Both the position numbers and the translations under genes were made by a program. DNA of 64,000 nt from Sorex araneus. Lineage: Eukaryota; Chordata; Mammalia; Eulipotyphla; Soricidae. Below are positions 43,732-54,754 of the stretch, in pieces. Where the stretch lies: NCBI RefSeq assembly GCF_027595985.1, contig NC_073308.1, positions 11,501,260 through 11,565,259 on the forward strand, written 5' to 3'. The notes beneath the pieces were generated by a model, which did not search any database, had not been told where the DNA came from, and saw only the letters and a list, made by a program, of their open reading frames with translations. How positions within the stretch are numbered: position 1 is the stretch's first letter; every line of letters begins with the position of its first letter.

Positions 43732-43908
43732 AATTTTTGGAGGTCTGGGGGCTGTTCCCAGTGGTACTCAGAGCACCCACCCCCTTGGCTCTGGGCTCTG
43801 TAATCACTCCTGGTGGAACTCAGGGGATCACATGCAGTGCTGGGCTAGAACCTGGGTCAGACTCATGCAATACAAGCCTCCTGCCCACTGTCTAATCTCC
43901 CCACCCCT
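43732..43908 (-). mobile_element. SINE S1, diverged
   Basis: GGGGGCTGTTCCCAGTGGTA, GTAATCACTCCTGGTGGAAC, ATGCAATACAAGCCTCCTGC, then CCCACTGTCTAATCTCC. Confidence 0.78.
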
Positions 43909-43909
43909 A

Positions 43910-44760
43910 AAGGGGTTTGTTTTGGTTTGTTTGTTTGTTTTTGCTTTTTAAAGAACCTTCTTTAATGCATATTCAAACCTTTGTTTCAAGACTGTGAAGT
44001 TCCTAAATTGCTGCTTGTCTATGAAATTTTGTATCATTCCAAATTTTGGATAATTTACCTGGATATAGAATTTTGATGATGCACTGATTTTATTCAGCTT
44101 TTTTACTATATTCCCCATTCTCTTTGGCTTGTAGTTTCATTTGAAAGATCTTTTGTGAATCTTACAGAATTTTGCTTGTATGTGATTTCCTTCCTTGATC
44201 TTGTTCTGTTTGATCTTCAGCTTCTGTCATTCTGACTACAATGTGTCTCAGAATTTTTTTTAAAAATTTGGATCCCTCTTGGTTGGAATCCTTTGGGCCT
44301 TTTGATTCTGGGTGCATGGACTCTTCAACTCTGGGAAAATCTCATTTATGACTTCTTGAAGTGCTGTTCCTCGGGAACAGAAACCCTAATGGTGCTTATA
44401 TTATCCTCTTGAACTCTCACCTAGTTCTTGAGTGTGCTGTTCATTTCTTTTCAGCCATTTTCCATCTTCTGTTGGTTTCTAGAGGTTTCCTGCTCACTAA
44501 CTTTTTCCATTACCTCTTGTTTGTTACCCTGTTGTTAAAGCCTTCCCCTCCACTGAGTTTTTCTATTTCACCTATCATACTCTTCGTAACTGTCACTTCA
44601 GACTGTAGCTTCCTCATATCTGCTCCTGTGCTTTACTGTACCCTTGTTACTTTGAGCTCATTGAACATCCAAATCATAGTGTCCCTTAAGTCTGTATCTA
44701 AGTGGCTATAGAGCTGGTAGACTGGAAGAGTCCTCAAGGCTATTATCTTCCCGCCTTGAG
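43910..44760 (-). mobile_element. L1-like remnant, antisense
   Basis: CTTGATCTTGTTCTGTTTGA, CTTCAGCTTCTGTCATTCTG, GACTACAATGTGTCTCAG and GGATCCCTCTTGGTTGGAA resemble the reverse of an L1-type internal region. Boundaries approximate. Confidence 0.5.
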
Positions 44761-45155
44761 CTTGGTGGGCTTTTGTGCAGCTTCCACCCATGTGTCTGCT
44801 GTTCTCAAGGGTGGATCTTCCTAATCAACTCCCATGAGAGTGTTCTTAGTGATTCAGCTCCTTGAGGCAGGGAGGTTACTCCAGGATTGTGGACTTCCAT
44901 TGGAATATAGGTATCTTCAGTGTAAAGTTGACATAGAAGTCTTGTGTGGTCCAGTGTTTAGGTGGAGGAGGGGGAAGGAAAGACGCCATTCCTCTACCTT
45001 TGGAACTTTGTTGATCGGCTGGGCTGAGAGACTGCAGACGGGCAGGAAGCAGAGCTCCCCTGGGGTTGGTTGGTTTTTCAACACGATCATAAACAGAATC
45101 ACTTTTTGTTTCTTTCTCTTCAATGTCATCATTAACATATAAGAATGTAATTGAA

Positions 45156-46291
45156 GGGACCCTCTGCGCCTAAAGACTTTGATTCCAGAGACCTTCTAAC
45201 ACATTTTGCATCCAGTGCAGCTTCTTACAGCAATGCACTGGGACTGTGAGCTGGGCTACAACTCCGAGCTGCCCGGGGATGGATCTTTCCTCTCCACCCT
45301 GTTTTTCTGCATGGAAAATGGCGGTGGCAGCAATATCCACGTGGTGAAAGCCACCTTCTAAGACTCCTAACCCAGAGGTATACGGTTTTTACACTTTGGG
45401 GCTCCTAGGTAATCATGGGAAGTTGGTGTAACTGGCACACCCTCGGCCAGGTAAATCTGGAGCTGCTGAGAGCGAAACGAACCCTCTGAGCCTAAAGACT
45501 TTGATTCCAGAGAACTTCTAACACATTTGGCATCCAGCGCAGCCTCTTACAGCAATGCACTGGGACTGTGAGATGGGCTATGCAATTTCTGGCAGAATTT
45601 TACCTGGGCTTTATACAGAAATCCAAAACCGCGCGGCCGCAGCTTAACATCTCTTAATTGTCAGCAATGTGAAACAGTTCCTTTTTAGCAGGTATGACTT
45701 TGGGGGGAAACTCCAAATAATAACAGTGAGTTTTTTTTTTTTGTTGAAATATTGAAGGTAATCAAAGTAGCAGCCATTTCTCTAGACTGAACTAAGCAAC
45801 TGCCCCACGCCAGCCGAGAAGAGGAAATATCCCTCTTTCCCGGTTGTTTCCCATTTTCGGGGAGAAACGCGGCGTGGCATCCACCATACTATGAGGCGCG
45901 GGAAGGGGGATGAAGCGGGGGGTGGGGGAAAGAAAAGGAAAAAAAAGAATTATGTACTTGGAGCAGTGGGGCTACATATCTCCTCATTCTCAGCAATGGA
46001 AAACTAATTATCAAATGCTTCCTTGGTAGTAGGGCTGTCCTTCTTGGGGGGAAACTCCAACAACAATAGTGAGTTTTGTGTTGAAATATGGAATGTAATC
46101 AAGGTAAAGAGAAAATGAAGTGAAATTCATCAGTTATGCAGTTGGGGGTGGGGGGACGGGAGCGGGAGGTATACTGGGGTTTTTGGTAGTGGAATATGGG
46201 CACGGGTGAAGGGATGGGTGTTTGAATGTTGTATAACTGAGACATAAGCCTGAGAACTTTGTAAATTTCCACATGGTGATTCAGTAAAAAA
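45156..46291 (+). mobile_element. Family A retroposon (A3)
   Basis: 1136 bp. The 5' unit (CCTAAAGACTTTGATTCCAG, AGCAATGCACTGGGACTGTG) is present twice, at about 45165-45255 and 45487-45577. It then shares CCAAAACCGCGCGGCCGC, AACTAAGCAACTGCCCCACG and GAAACGCGGCGTGGCAT with copy A1, ending ACATGGTGATTCAGTAAAAA, where the usual AATAAA has become AGTAAA. Candidate target duplication AATGTAATTGAA (45144-45155) / AATACAATTGAA (46292-46303), two mismatches. Confidence 0.82.
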
Positions 46292-46317
46292 AATACAATT
46301 GAAAATGTTTAATAAAT

Positions 46318-47090
46318 AAGAATTCAATTGATTTGATATTGGTATTTGATACTGATACTGTGGCCTGCTACAAGTTTACTATTTCTATTGGGTTTTTTTT
46401 TTTAGTGAAGTCCTTTAGGGTTCTCTATGCACAATATATCAATATCTGTAAATAGTAGTAGTTTGATATATTTTTAACTAATCTTATTCTCTCTCTTGCC
46501 TAATTGCCCTGGCAAGAACTTTCAATACTCTGGGGGCTGGAGTTATAGCACAGCGGTAGGGCGTTTGCCTTGCACGCGGCCGACCCGGGTTCGATTCCCA
46601 GTATCCCATACGGTACCCTGAGCATCACCAAGAGTAATTCCTGAGTGCATAGCCAGGAGTAACCCCTGTGCATCGCCGGGTGTGACCCAAAAAGAAAAGA
46701 AAAAAAAAGAACTTTCAATACTCTGTTAAACAATAAAGGTGAAAGTGCATTCGTTTGTGGCTGACTTTAGAACAAAGTCATTTTTTCCCTTTAAGGATGA
46801 TGTTAGCTGTCTGTTTATTGTACATGGTACTTACAATGTGTGTATCTTAAATTCCTCCAATCTCAGTTTTGTTGAGGGTTTTCATATTGAATGGGTTTTG
46901 GATCTTGTCATTTGTTCTCTGCATCTATGGAGATGACTATATGGATTTTGTCCTTTTATTAATGTGGTGTATCACATTAATTGATTTGCATATATTGGAC
47001 CACACTTTGTGATGAATTATTTTTTTCTACTATGGGATTTTTATTGTTGTCTACATAATACTTGGGATAGAAAAATTGAGATCACATCAC
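46318..47090 (-). mobile_element. L1 ORF2 remnant, antisense, split by SINE
   Basis: TTTAGGGTTCTCTATGCACA, CTCTCTTGCCTAATTGCCCT, TTGTTGAGGGTTTTCATATT, CTCTGCATCTATGGAGATGA and ACATTAATTGATTTGCATAT are the reverse complement of a conserved L1 reverse-transcriptase region. Confidence 0.88.
46533..46706 (+). mobile_element. SINE S1, best preserved copy
   Basis: GGGGCTGGAGTTATAGCACA, GCACGCGGCCGACCCGGGTT, intact box B GGTTCGATTCC and CGCCGGGTGTGACCC. Perfect 19 bp target duplication AAGAACTTTCAATACTCTG at 46514-46532 and 46707-46725 inside an antisense L1. Probably the most recent SINE insertion here. Confidence 0.96.
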
Positions 47091-47199
47091 CTTTCCTATT
47101 GATGCAGACTGATGACTGCATCATCATCAGAGGGGGCTCCATTAATGTGTATTTGGATAAACACTGTATCTGGAACCCAAACCAGCATGAAAAACCAAA

Positions 47200-47430
47200 A
47201 GCCTTTGAAATAAAGAACCAATCTCAGGAACCTGGAAGACTTCTGAGATGCAGAATATTAGGCCCAGAGAATTTTCTACATCCATTGAGAGGAACAGCTC
47301 CAGTACTGGAACAAAGGCCATGCTAAGAATATCAGAGAAGACCATCCACATCTCTAAGGTCTCCTCTTCACACCATCTAAGCAACAAACTCTGAGCAGAG
47401 GCAAGAAGCAGTTTGGAAAGAACCTTGTGA
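47200..47430 (+). repeat. Family F interspersed segment, copy 2
   Basis: CAATCTCAGGAACCTGG, TAGGCCCAGAG, GGAACAAAGGCCATGCTAAG and AAGCAACAAACTCT parallel 9840-10060. Confidence 0.5.
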
Positions 47431-47482
47431 TGAGTTATTAAGCTACCAATCAAAGTGACTAGTTAAAGACTATGTAGCAATT

Positions 47483-47515
47483 AACAAAGACACTTATGAT
47501 GCAAGTGTCTTTGTT
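47483..47515. repeat. Perfect hairpin, 13-bp arms
   Basis: AACAAAGACACTT / AAGTGTCTTTGTT with a 7-nt loop. No U-run or gene context that would make it a terminator. Confidence 0.85.
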
Positions 47516-47654
47516 TGCACACCCAGGGATAAAGGATGGACAAAAAATGGGGCACAAAGCTAGTACATGAGGTTTATCAAATGAGGTATCTGTTATACTA
47601 TTGGTTATTCAATAAGATAATTTTTAAAATTTATTTTATAAAGTAGTTCACAAT

Positions 47655-47901
47655 GGCTGGAGCAATAGCACAGCCGGTAGGGCGTTTGCCTTGCATGCGG
47701 CTGACCCAGGTTCGATTCCTCTGTCCCTCTCGGAGAGCCCGGCAAGCTACCGAGAGAATCCCGCCCGTACAGCAGAGCCTGACAACCTGCCCATGGTGTA
47801 TTCAATATGCCAAAAACAGTAACAACAAGTCTCACAATGGAGATGTTACTGGTGTTCGCTCGAGCAAATCGATAAACGGGATGACAGTGCTACAGTGCTA
47901 C
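47655..47901 (+). mobile_element. SINE S2, RTE-tailed, full length
   Basis: GCCTTGCATGCGGCTGACCC, GAGAGCCCGGCAAGCTACC, CAATATGCCAAAAACAGTA, GGAGATGTTACTGGTGTTCG, ending in GTGCTACAGTGCTACAG. Perfect 10 bp target duplication AGTTCACAAT at 47645-47654 and 47902-47911. Confidence 0.95.
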
Positions 47902-48197
47902 AGTTCACAATATTTGATTACATTTAATATTTGAACACCAACCCTACCACCATTACACCTTCCCATAACCATATTTCAGATATTTCCATCCTGAGCCTCA
48001 AGCCCTTCCCCAAAGCAGAACCAAAATAATTTATTTTTTATTGTTTGTTATGAAAAAAACGCTGAAAATGCTACAGTGGAGCATTTAAAAGAAAGAGTAT
48101 GAAGACTGTTGTATTTCACCCAACTCCATCTCTTCTATAAGAGATCACTAACAAGTTGTTAAATGTTGAGCCTTGTGTGCATGTGTGCATATACATA

Positions 48198-48706
48198 TAG
48201 CACTGTCATCCCGTTGTTCATCAATTTACTTGAGCAGGCACCAGTAATGTCTCTATTACAATCAGACCTGAGATTTTAGCAGCCTCTCCTTAGTCATCTT
48301 TCCCAACAATTGGAGGATTTTTCAGATTCAGGGGAATGAGACCTATCTTTACTGTTTTTGGCATATCAAATACACCACGGGTAGCTTGCCAGGCTCTGCC
48401 ATGTGGGTAATTGACTCTTGTAGCTTGTCAGGTTCCCAAAGACAAAGAACTAGGTTATTAGATTCAGGGAGCTTGGTTTTATAGGCTCTGGATGTTGGCC
48501 GTTGATGGGATTACACAGCACTGGGAGCAGTTTCTGGGTGTGACTGCCTAGCTACTAGAAAATGGGGGATATGGGTGGAAGAGGCCCAGTCCCGATCTGA
48601 GCAGCTTTGGAGATCTCACCCCCGGGTCCTGCACACCTGGGTTCCTCTGCCAGTTCCTTCATGCATGAGGCTCGTTTGAACTTGTGGAGAGGAGCCTTGA
48701 GCATGG
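48198..48706 (-). mobile_element. Composite element C, near full length (C3)
   Basis: Antisense RTE-type tail (CACTGTCATCCCGTTGTTCA, TACTTGAGCAGGCACCAGTA), GGAGGATTTTTCAGATTCAG block, S2 middle (GGGTAGCTTGCCAGGCTCTG), then the family-B-like head (GTTGGCCGTTGATGGGATTA, GTCCCGATCTGAGCAGCTTT). Parallel to C2. Confidence 0.85.
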
Positions 48707-48990
48707 CTATATATATACATCTATATAAGTATATATATGCATATATTTATATATGAATATATAATATGAATTATAATATATTTATATATTATAAAATTAT
48801 AAGATAAGATAATTATAATTACATTATGTTATTAATATAATGTTATGACATGATTGTATGTATTATATTCTATATTATAATGTATTATATATTTATGTGT
48901 ATTATATATATAAATATACATGTATTTGTATTTATTTATCATGTATATATAAAATATTTTATATGAATATATACAAAATATACATTTCCC
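48707..48990. repeat. AT-rich (TATA) minisatellite-like expansion
   Basis: About 280 bp of nearly pure A and T with irregular TATATAAT motifs, located inside family B. Confidence 0.9.
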
Positions 48991-49285
48991 TCTAAGATTG
49001 GTTGTCTCCTACTTTGAACCCCATTAAATGTGATCCAGTGCTCTTGGAGTATGGGTGGTATGTGGTATGAGTCTAGGAATTGGTTCACTCGTGGGTGAGG
49101 CACGGCCCGAGTGTGTGGGGTGCGGCCATGAGCATGGCAGCGGTTGAGTTCTGGACGTTTTCAGCTGCCAGAGCTGGGTCCCTTGGAGCAAGACAAGGTC
49201 TCACCTGCCCCCTCCATGGTGGCAGCTGCCACCGTACTCATGGCCACTCTCCATGCGCTTGGGTCGAGTCTCATTAGATAAATTT

Positions 49286-50589
49286 TTTAAGTCTGAAATA
49301 ACTTAACTTTGGGTGGGAGGGGTGAAATGGAATCTTACTAGGGCCTTATGTGGCCTATCCCATTTCAATTCCTGGCACCATGTGGTACCCCAGGCATTGT
49401 TGCATATAGCCCTGGAGGCACCCAAGAACCACCAGATTGGCACTGAAGACCTCTCAGCTGGGATTTCCCCAGGTAACCCCTGGCACCACAGGGCCCAAGC
49501 AGCAATGCAAGTTCATCCCTCCCCAAGAGGGAGGGAACCACTGACCCACTGGGCCAACAATCGCCATAAGGGGCCCCTGGAGTCCTGCTTAGGAGGTCCC
49601 CCAAAATGAAATAACAGATTCCTGATGGAGTGACTTTATCTAGTTGCAATCATCCACTGACACCAGGAGGATACGAGCTACACACATCAATACCATACTT
49701 AGGCCATGCAAATTGAAGAGAAACCTCTGGATTTTCATGCTGTGCTACGTTTATTAAAAATTATTCAACTTTATTGACAATAAAAAATAATGGTCCATTA
49801 AACATTCTGTTTCATTATTTGCAATGGTGATTTCATTAAATAGTAGCCATTCCAAAGCTGTGTAGTGTGAAATTTAATTTGTTGGTTAGTTAATTGGAAG
49901 AATGTAGCAACTTCATTCTACTTAGAGATTATGGCATTTGAGATTGAAATTAGTGATCTATAAAATTACTCGCAGCATAGTAAAGTCAAAACAAGAGGAC
50001 AAGTACACTTATCAACTTTTAGAAACCAGCAAGAACAAACTATGATGTAATGCTGCTTAAGTAGAGAATTAACATACATATTCATTAGCGGGTATTTTTG
50101 CTTTTGACAGAATGTGAGTTTGTAGTGCATATTCCCAAAGACAACCAATGCTCTTATTTAAGAGCACATTCTGCTGAAATATATCTTTTCTATTAGCTCA
50201 TTACATACCTTCCAGTTAAAAATTATGACAATAAACATCCTATAATAAGGTTATTTTGAAATAGTTGACTTCACCTCCATATGATTGACCTCCACTGATG
50301 AGCCCACAAATTAGCAATTCTAGTGAGATGGGACTTCACCTGTGAATCAGCAAGGATTACAAGCCTGAATTATCTCAATAACAAGGATTGGAATGTTTTC
50401 TTTCAATTTTCCCATAGTTTTTCATTGAATATGCCTTTGTTCATTAAAATAAAAAAATAAATAAATGAATAAATCACAAAATTGTTGAAAACACAGTCAT
50501 AAACTGCCTCCCAGAGGCATGTGGTCAGGGCAGGAGCATATGTCCCTCAAGGGGCCAGGGACAGAGGCCACACAGCCAAAGCCACAAGG
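49286..50589. other. Unique, AT-rich non-coding DNA
   Basis: No gene or repeat recognised from 49286 to 50589. The part around 49790-49960 is rich in TAAT/ATTA cores. Confidence 0.35.
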
Positions 50590-51130
50590 TGCCATCAGTG
50601 AGTGAGGACTGCCATGGCTTATCACAAAATCCAAACTTTTGTAAAACATCACCTAGAAATTCTCTGTGACAGCCAGCAAATATGTCCCTTTTTCCAGCCT
50701 TGGCTCACATCTTTGCTGCTGACCTCATTATCTATTCATTTCCTCTCCCCATGTTTTGATGGCCTTTTGGTTGTTGAGATTTGAGAGTACTTGATACATC
50801 TTTTGTCTGCTGTGTGATGCAAGAATAGTTTCTCAATTGATGAGATATCTCTTTATTTTAGGCCCTGTTTCTTTCACAGTGAAAAGCTTTTTCTATACAA
50901 TTCCACTTTTTCATTTCTTCTTTTGTTTTCTTTAGCAATGGAGTTTTCTCATTATATACTTCTTTGAGGTTCAGATCCTGTAGAATATTGTCCATGTTTT
51001 CCATATTTCCATATTTCCTCACTAACTATGCAATATATTTTATAGAAACAGGTTTGTGGGGAGTAATTTTTTATTCAATCACAATGAGATACACATTTAC
51101 AAAATTGTTTATTTTGTTTTTCAGTGATTT
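50590..51130 (-). mobile_element. L1 ORF2/3' remnant, antisense, part 1
   Basis: GGCCTTTTGGTTGTTGAGAT, CTTTTGTCTGCTGTGTGATG, GTGAAAAGCTTTTTCTATAC and CTTCTTTGAGGTTCAGATCC are the reverse of L1 3' sequence. Confidence 0.78.
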
Positions 51131-51327
51131 TTGTTCAGGAACAATGAACAATTATGAACAATCATAAACATGATTTTTGTTCATAGTTTCAGGCATATAA
51201 TGTTCTAATATCCATTCCTTCACCAGTGTACATTTCCCACCACCAATTTCCACCACCAATGTCCCTGCCCCCCACAGCCCATAAAAGAGATTTTTCTTTC
51301 TTTCTCTCTCTCTCTCTTTCTTTCTTC

Positions 51328-51369
<42 letters not shown>

Positions 51370-51691
51370 CTCTTTCTTTCTTTTTCCTTTCTTTCCTTCT
51401 TCTTTTATTTTTTCTTTCTTTCCTTCTTTCTTTCTTGCTCTCTCTCTTTCCTTAATGGGCATTATGATTTGCAATACGGATATTGAAAGGTTATCGAGAA
51501 AGATCTTTCCCCTCCTCGGCCAGCGTGGGACTATGGCTTAGTTAAGTCTAGAGACATTGCTGGAATCAGTTGCTGGTACCAAAAGTAGTCTAGCTGGCCT
51601 CCAGATCATGGTTGATCAGCAGCAGAGCTGCTTTGTGTGGCCACCCAGGTCGCATCTCGATGGAGCACACACCGGTATCGCCCCGGCCCCT
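51130..51691 (-). mobile_element. Family A-related element, antisense (A5), with (TTTC)n
   Basis: 3' end in antisense (CCTTCACCAGTGTACATTTC, CCACCACCAATTTCCACCAC), a (TTTC)n tract at 51293-51450, then GGCCAGCGTGGGACTATGGC, TTAGTTAAGTCTAGAGACAT and GTTGCTGGTACCAAAAGTAG, which parallel the complement of A1 at 3018-3120. Confidence 0.65.
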
Positions 51692-51960
51692 TGAAAGGTT
51701 ATCATTTATATCCCTTTACCTACTTTAAACACTCAGTTCTTGTCCAGAGTGATAATTTCTAGCTATTATTGTCATACTGGCCCCTTCTCTACCCTAACCG
51801 TGCCTTGCCCCCAACACACACTTGTGTCAAGCTTCCAACCTAGAAATAGATTTGATGTTCAAATCTTTCATTCATTTTGAATTAATTTTTGTGAATGGTG
51901 TGAGGTAATGAACTATTGTTTGGTCAGTATTTGGAAGCTTCCTTAAAAAGTAATAACAGG
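51692..51960 (-). mobile_element. L1 remnant, antisense, part 2
   Basis: CTTTCATTCATTTTGAATTA, ATTTTTGTGAATGGTGTGAG and TTTGGTCAGTATTTGG continue the antisense L1. Confidence 0.78.
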
Positions 51961-52130
51961 GGGCTGGAGCAATAGCATAGTGTGTAGGGCATTTGCCTTG
52001 CACCCGGCCGACCCAGGTTTGATGCCCAGCATCCCATATGATCCCTTAAGCATCGCCAGGGGTACTTCCTGAGTGCATAGCCAGGAGTAAACCCTGTGCA
52101 TTGCCGGATGTGACCGAAAAGCCAAAAAAA
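51961..52130 (+). mobile_element. SINE S1, first of a tandem pair
   Basis: GGGCTGGAGCAATAGCATAG, GCACCCGGCCGACCCAGG, AGCCAGGAGTAAACCCTGTG and an A-run, placed directly before the second SINE. Confidence 0.92.
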
Positions 52131-52146
52131 AAAAAATTAAGAACAG

Positions 52147-52320
52147 GCGGAAGCAGAGCAATAATTTAGCGGGTAGGGCATTAGACTTGCATTCAGAAGA
52201 CCCGGGTTCTATCCCCAGCATTCCATATGGTCTCCTCCCAACACTGTCAGGAGTAATTCCCGAGTGCATGAGCCAGGAGAGTAACCCCTAAGCATCGCTG
52301 GGTGTGACAAAAAATGGAAA
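52147..52320 (+). mobile_element. SINE S1, second of a tandem pair
   Basis: GCAATAATTTAGCGGGTAGG, AGACCCGGGTTCTATCCCCA, GGAGAGTAACCCCTAAGCAT. Perfect 16 bp target duplication AAAAAATTAAGAACAG at 52131-52146 and 52321-52336. Confidence 0.92.
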
Positions 52321-52329
52321 AAAAAATTA

Positions 52330-52840
52330 AGAACAGAGCTTCCCTTTGACCTTAGGGTCCCACTTCTGGGCATATACTCAAGTATCTCACCTGACTCACT
52401 ATGTCCATTGCAGCATTATTTACAATATGTAAGATCGGAAAATAACCCGTGTTCAACAACAGGTGGGGAGAAATATGAGTGGATAAAGATGAGTGAATAA
52501 AGAAATCGTGGCATATATACATAATAGAACATTACCCATATCTGAGGAAAATAACATCATGCATTTTGCTGAAACCTGAATGGTACTGGATGAAGTCATG
52601 CTAAGTGAAGTGAGTCTGAGAGGGAAAAAAAGATAAGCACTACATGATCTGGCTCATCTGTAAATTATAAGGAATTAAACAGGACATGAGACAATTCCCA
52701 GTGGAAAAGGGCCTGAGAGACAGACAACAGAACAGTGCTCTGAGGTGCTGCGGGGGCGGGGAGGGGGTGCTGGAGGACTGTGGGATAAAGTGCAGGGTCT
52801 GAGCACCTTCATGATCAGCGTGATGTAGCTGCACTGCAGG
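52330..52840 (+). mobile_element. L1 3' remnant
   Basis: CCACTTCTGGGCATATACTC, GTCCATTGCAGCATTATTTA, GTGGCATATATACATAATAG and CTACATGATCTGGCTCATCT are classic L1 3' motifs. Confidence 0.88.
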
Positions 52841-53049
52841 TATAAAAATTAATATTCAAGAGACTCACAAGTGAATCTCGGAACTGAGCAGCTTGCTGCA
52901 GGGATGGCTCCCGACCAAGTGCAGGGCTGATTTCACCAGGGCACCTCAGATGGGAACAGGTCTCCTCTCTGCCTGCACCAGATGAACCCTGGCAGCCCCA
53001 AGCCTCCAGAACCCAATCGCCAAATGATATGTTTGCAAAAATTCTCATA

Positions 53050-54035
53050 AAACTAAATAGATATACTGGAAGAAAATATTTACCTACCTCTCATCTGATA
53101 AAGTGTTACTATCCAAGATGCAAAGCTTTACAAGCAAGAAAACAACTCCATTTTTAAGAATGGGGCAAGATGTGAACAGAAATTTCCTCAAAGAAGACAT
53201 ATAAATGGCTTTTTTTTTTTTGCTTGCTTTTTAGGTCACACCCCGTGACGCTCAGGGGTTACTCCTAGCTCTACACACAGGAATTACTCCTGGCAAATGA
53301 CCACGTGGGATGCGGGGATAGAACTCAGGTTAGCTGCATGTAAGGCAAATGGCCTCACCACTGTGCTATCACTCCAGTCTATGGATGGCTTTAAGACACA
53401 TGAAAATATGCTCTGTACCACTAATCACCAGAAAAATGCAAAACAATACAACTATGAGATATCACCTCACATCAAAGATACTGGTACACATCTAAAAGAA
53501 CAAAAACAAGCAGTGTCGGCATAGATGTGGAGAAATAGAAACCCTTATCTACTGCTGGTGGGATCAACTAGTTCAACCTTTTGGGAAACTAACTAGGAAA
53601 AAAAATAGAAATTGAGGTTCTATACGACCCAGCAACTATACTCCTTGGCAACCCCAAGGCCCGAAAACTCAATTCAGGAAGACATTTACACTCCTATGTT
53701 CTTTGCAGCACTGTTCCCAATATTCAGGTGTGGATATTATAAACAACCAGTGTCCAAGAACAGATAATCAGATAAAGAAACTATTCAACTCTAGGAAGAG
53801 GCAAAATCATGTAATCTGCTGCTACGTGGATTGATTTGAAGAGAGGGCCGGATGCTCATTAGTAGATACAAAGAAAGTAGGGGAATAACAAATGACGGGG
53901 AATAGGACATGTGGGGAGAACACTGGGACAGTGGTAGAGGGAAGCAGAGGGCGTGTGCTGGAGAGGGTTATGCACGAAATTTTACGTTAACAGCATTATA
54001 AACTACTGTGACTAAATAAAATTTAAAACAAATAT
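53050..54035 (+). mobile_element. L1 3' remnant, split by SINE, with 3' end
   Basis: AAGAATGGGGCAAGATGTGA, CCTCAAAGAAGACATATAAA, then after the SINE GATATCACCTCACATCAAAG, TACTGCTGGTGGGATCAAC, TTTGCAGCACTGTTCCC, ending TGACTAAATAAAATTTAAAA. The AATAAA and A-run mark a true 3' end. Confidence 0.88.
53211..53377 (-). mobile_element. SINE S1 inside L1
   Basis: T-tail, TTAGGTCACACCCCGTGACG, GGGGTTACTCCTAGCTCTAC, CCACTGTGCTATCACTCCAG. Flanks ATAAATGGCTTT and ATGGATGGCTTT are a degraded target duplication. Confidence 0.9.
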
Positions 54036-54319
54036 ATAGTCCTGGGTCCAAGCTCTTAATCTCTTTATGGTCCCTGCGAACTTAATCCCTCTCTCCACTC
54101 CCCTTTGCTCCATTCTCCAAAGTGCCAAAGGGCCTTCCACACACAAAATTCCATCCCAGGAGACAATAGGAAAGAATAGTAGTACCATCCCCATCACTCT
54201 CTTTGGCCCCGCTTCCCGTTGGCCTAGTTTTCAGATAATGTGCTCAGTGTCTGAGCAGGAGTTAGATTTGGTGAAGGACATTTTCCAGAATAAATACACC
54301 TGTCTGTTGGGTGCTGTTA

Positions 54320-54497
54320 AAAACAAAAATCTGTATACAAAAATCTATTGCAGTTCTGTATGTAAATAATGAGAAGAAATTAATAATGATAAATAATTTA
54401 TAATAGCTTGCAAAGGAATATATTTCTTAGAAATAAATTTAGCAAAGTATTTGAAATATCTGCATAATGAAAACTACGACACTGTTAAAAAGACACA
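54320..54497 (+). mobile_element. L1 ORF2 remnant, part 1
   Basis: AAATCTATTGCAGTTCTGTA, GGAATATATTTCTTAGAAAT and AAACTACGACACTGTTAAAA correspond to the L1 ORF2 region that resumes at about 55366. Confidence 0.8.
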
Positions 54498-54715
54498 TGA
54501 GAATGAGAGAGAGAGAGAGAGAGAAATACAGAGAAAGAAGAAAAGTACCTACATAGAGGCAGGCTGAGGAGCTGGTGGCAGGAGGGAAACTGAGAACATT
54601 GGTGGTGGGAAATATGCACTGGTGAAGGTGTGGGAGCTGGAACATTGTATGGCTGAAACCAAATGAACAATTTTATAACTGTCCATATTATAGTGTCAAT
54701 AAAATTAATAAGTTA
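54498..54715 (+). mobile_element. L1/family A-type 3' end
   Basis: A (GA)n run, GAGGCAGGCTGAGGAGCTGG, GGTGGTGGGAAATATGCACT, ATTGTATGGCTGAAACC and GTGTCAATAAAATTAAT. Shared with 57020-57217. Confidence 0.65.
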
Positions 54716-54754
54716 TTGGTCAAGAGACATACAAGACATCAAGAAATTAAAAGA

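Larger units (their letters stand above)
47621..49285 (-). mobile_element. Family B retroposon (B4) carrying later insertions
   Basis: Antisense. 3' A-rich end at the left (TTTTTAAAATTTATTTTATA), interrupted by an S2 SINE, then TTACATTTAATATTTGAACA, GAAGACTGTTGTATTTCACC, a C element (48198-48706), an AT-rich expansion and the family 5' portion (49000-49280, GAGCATGGCAGCGGTTGAGT). Confidence 0.6.

Noticed and set aside
46533..46610. Functional tRNA gene
   Set aside because: Boxes A and B are present, but the sequence cannot fold as a full cloverleaf and continues into the SINE body.
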